Shown here: positions 33,574 to 33,610 of the stretch, piece by piece
Layout of the letters: each line of letters begins with the position of its first letter
Position numbering within the stretch: the first letter of the stretch is position 1
Assembly (NCBI GenBank): GCA_002420315.1
Contig: DIHU01000229.1
Location: forward strand, 1 to 33,610
Length of the DNA: 33,610 bases
Source of the DNA: Akkermansiaceae bacterium UBA5688
GTDB lineage: Bacteria > Verrucomicrobiota > Verrucomicrobiia > Verrucomicrobiales > Akkermansiaceae
Reading direction: 5' to 3'
Made by a program: the position numbers and the translations under genes
The notes under the pieces: generated by a model
The model's database searches: none
What the model was told of the DNA's origin: nothing
Seen by the model: only the letters and a program-made list of their open reading frames with translations

Positions 33574-33601
33574 TTGGTCGATTACCAAAAGCTCAGCTTT
33601 T
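33574..33601. repeat. Two adjacent palindromes upstream of the DUF1080 gene
   Basis: TTGGT-cgatt-ACCAA (33574-33588) overlaps by two bases the near-perfect palindrome AAAAGCT-c-AGCTTTT (33587-33601). Both lie 27-54 nt upstream of the DUF1080 start. The single-base centre of the second rules out a real RNA hairpin of full length, so a dimeric DNA-binding-protein operator is more likely. Other cause possible, as the window ends soon after. Confidence 0.35.
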
Positions 33602-33610
33602 AGACTTTTT

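Noticed and set aside
1..33610. CRISPR arrays, tRNA/rRNA genes, transposases, phage or toxin-antitoxin genes
   Set aside because: I looked for direct repeats, tRNA arms and typical protein motifs on both strands and saw none; only a covariance-model or profile search could exclude small ones.

Overview
The window reads as a bacterial chromosome segment, most likely from a free-living Verrucomicrobiota (PVC superphylum) member. The pointers are a secreted formylglycine sulfatase beside a SASA-type acetylesterase, a secreted DUF1080 protein, an exported WD40 protein with a HEAT-like insert, a PQQ sugar dehydrogenase carrying a C-terminal cytochrome c domain, the DUF4212 plus sodium:solute symporter pair, and TIGR03790 and DUF2851 proteins. 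This placement is inference from gene content only. Shine-Dalgarno sequences are weak or absent at many starts, several starts are GTG, and genes are packed tightly. I saw no tRNA, rRNA, CRISPR array, insertion sequence or prophage gene. Apart from the short intergenic gaps described below, the window is fully coding.

Layout. 1-3784 (minus): a three-gene run of SASA acetylesterase, sulfatase and S33 peptidase (cut by the window edge), suited to sulfated and acetylated glycans. 4008-5124 (plus): prfB, intact only if the classic programmed +1 frameshift is read. 5212-6303 (minus): an exported lactonase-like beta-propeller. 6384-9092 (plus): ppc, with an inverted repeat in its leader that abuts the start codon. 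9093-11165 (minus): the WD40 protein, whose stop abuts that of ppc. 11268-13543 (plus): PQQ dehydrogenase-cytochrome c, coupled by ATGA to rluA. 13622-15935 (minus): phoH then trkA. 16032-18291 (plus): TPP riboswitch, terminator and thiC.

18405-20069 (minus): recN. Divergent from it, 20098-24931 (plus) holds a four-gene run: a PhnP-like metallo-hydrolase, an exported TIGR03790 protein, DUF2851 and dprA, with gaps of 4, 2 and -8 nt. topB (25076-27619) follows with its own candidate promoter. recN, dprA and topB make this a DNA recombination/maintenance neighbourhood with three poorly understood genes inside it. 27672-29752 (minus): DUF4212 and the SSS symporter, likely organic-anion uptake. 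29891-32951 (plus): an Aas-like acyl-activating enzyme with a decayed acyltransferase domain, overlapping a MidA-type methyltransferase. 32948-33547 (minus): DUF1080.

Most of this is housekeeping or typical PVC accessory content. The best leads are: the thiC riboswitch, which has a shortened P4/P5 and a visible antiterminator pairing; the TIGR03790 protein, which looks to me like a caspase-fold (CHAT/gingipain-like) half without its Cys; DUF2851 coupled to dprA; and the acyl-AMP ligase with a degenerate LPLAT domain. I found no complete, clearly new system.
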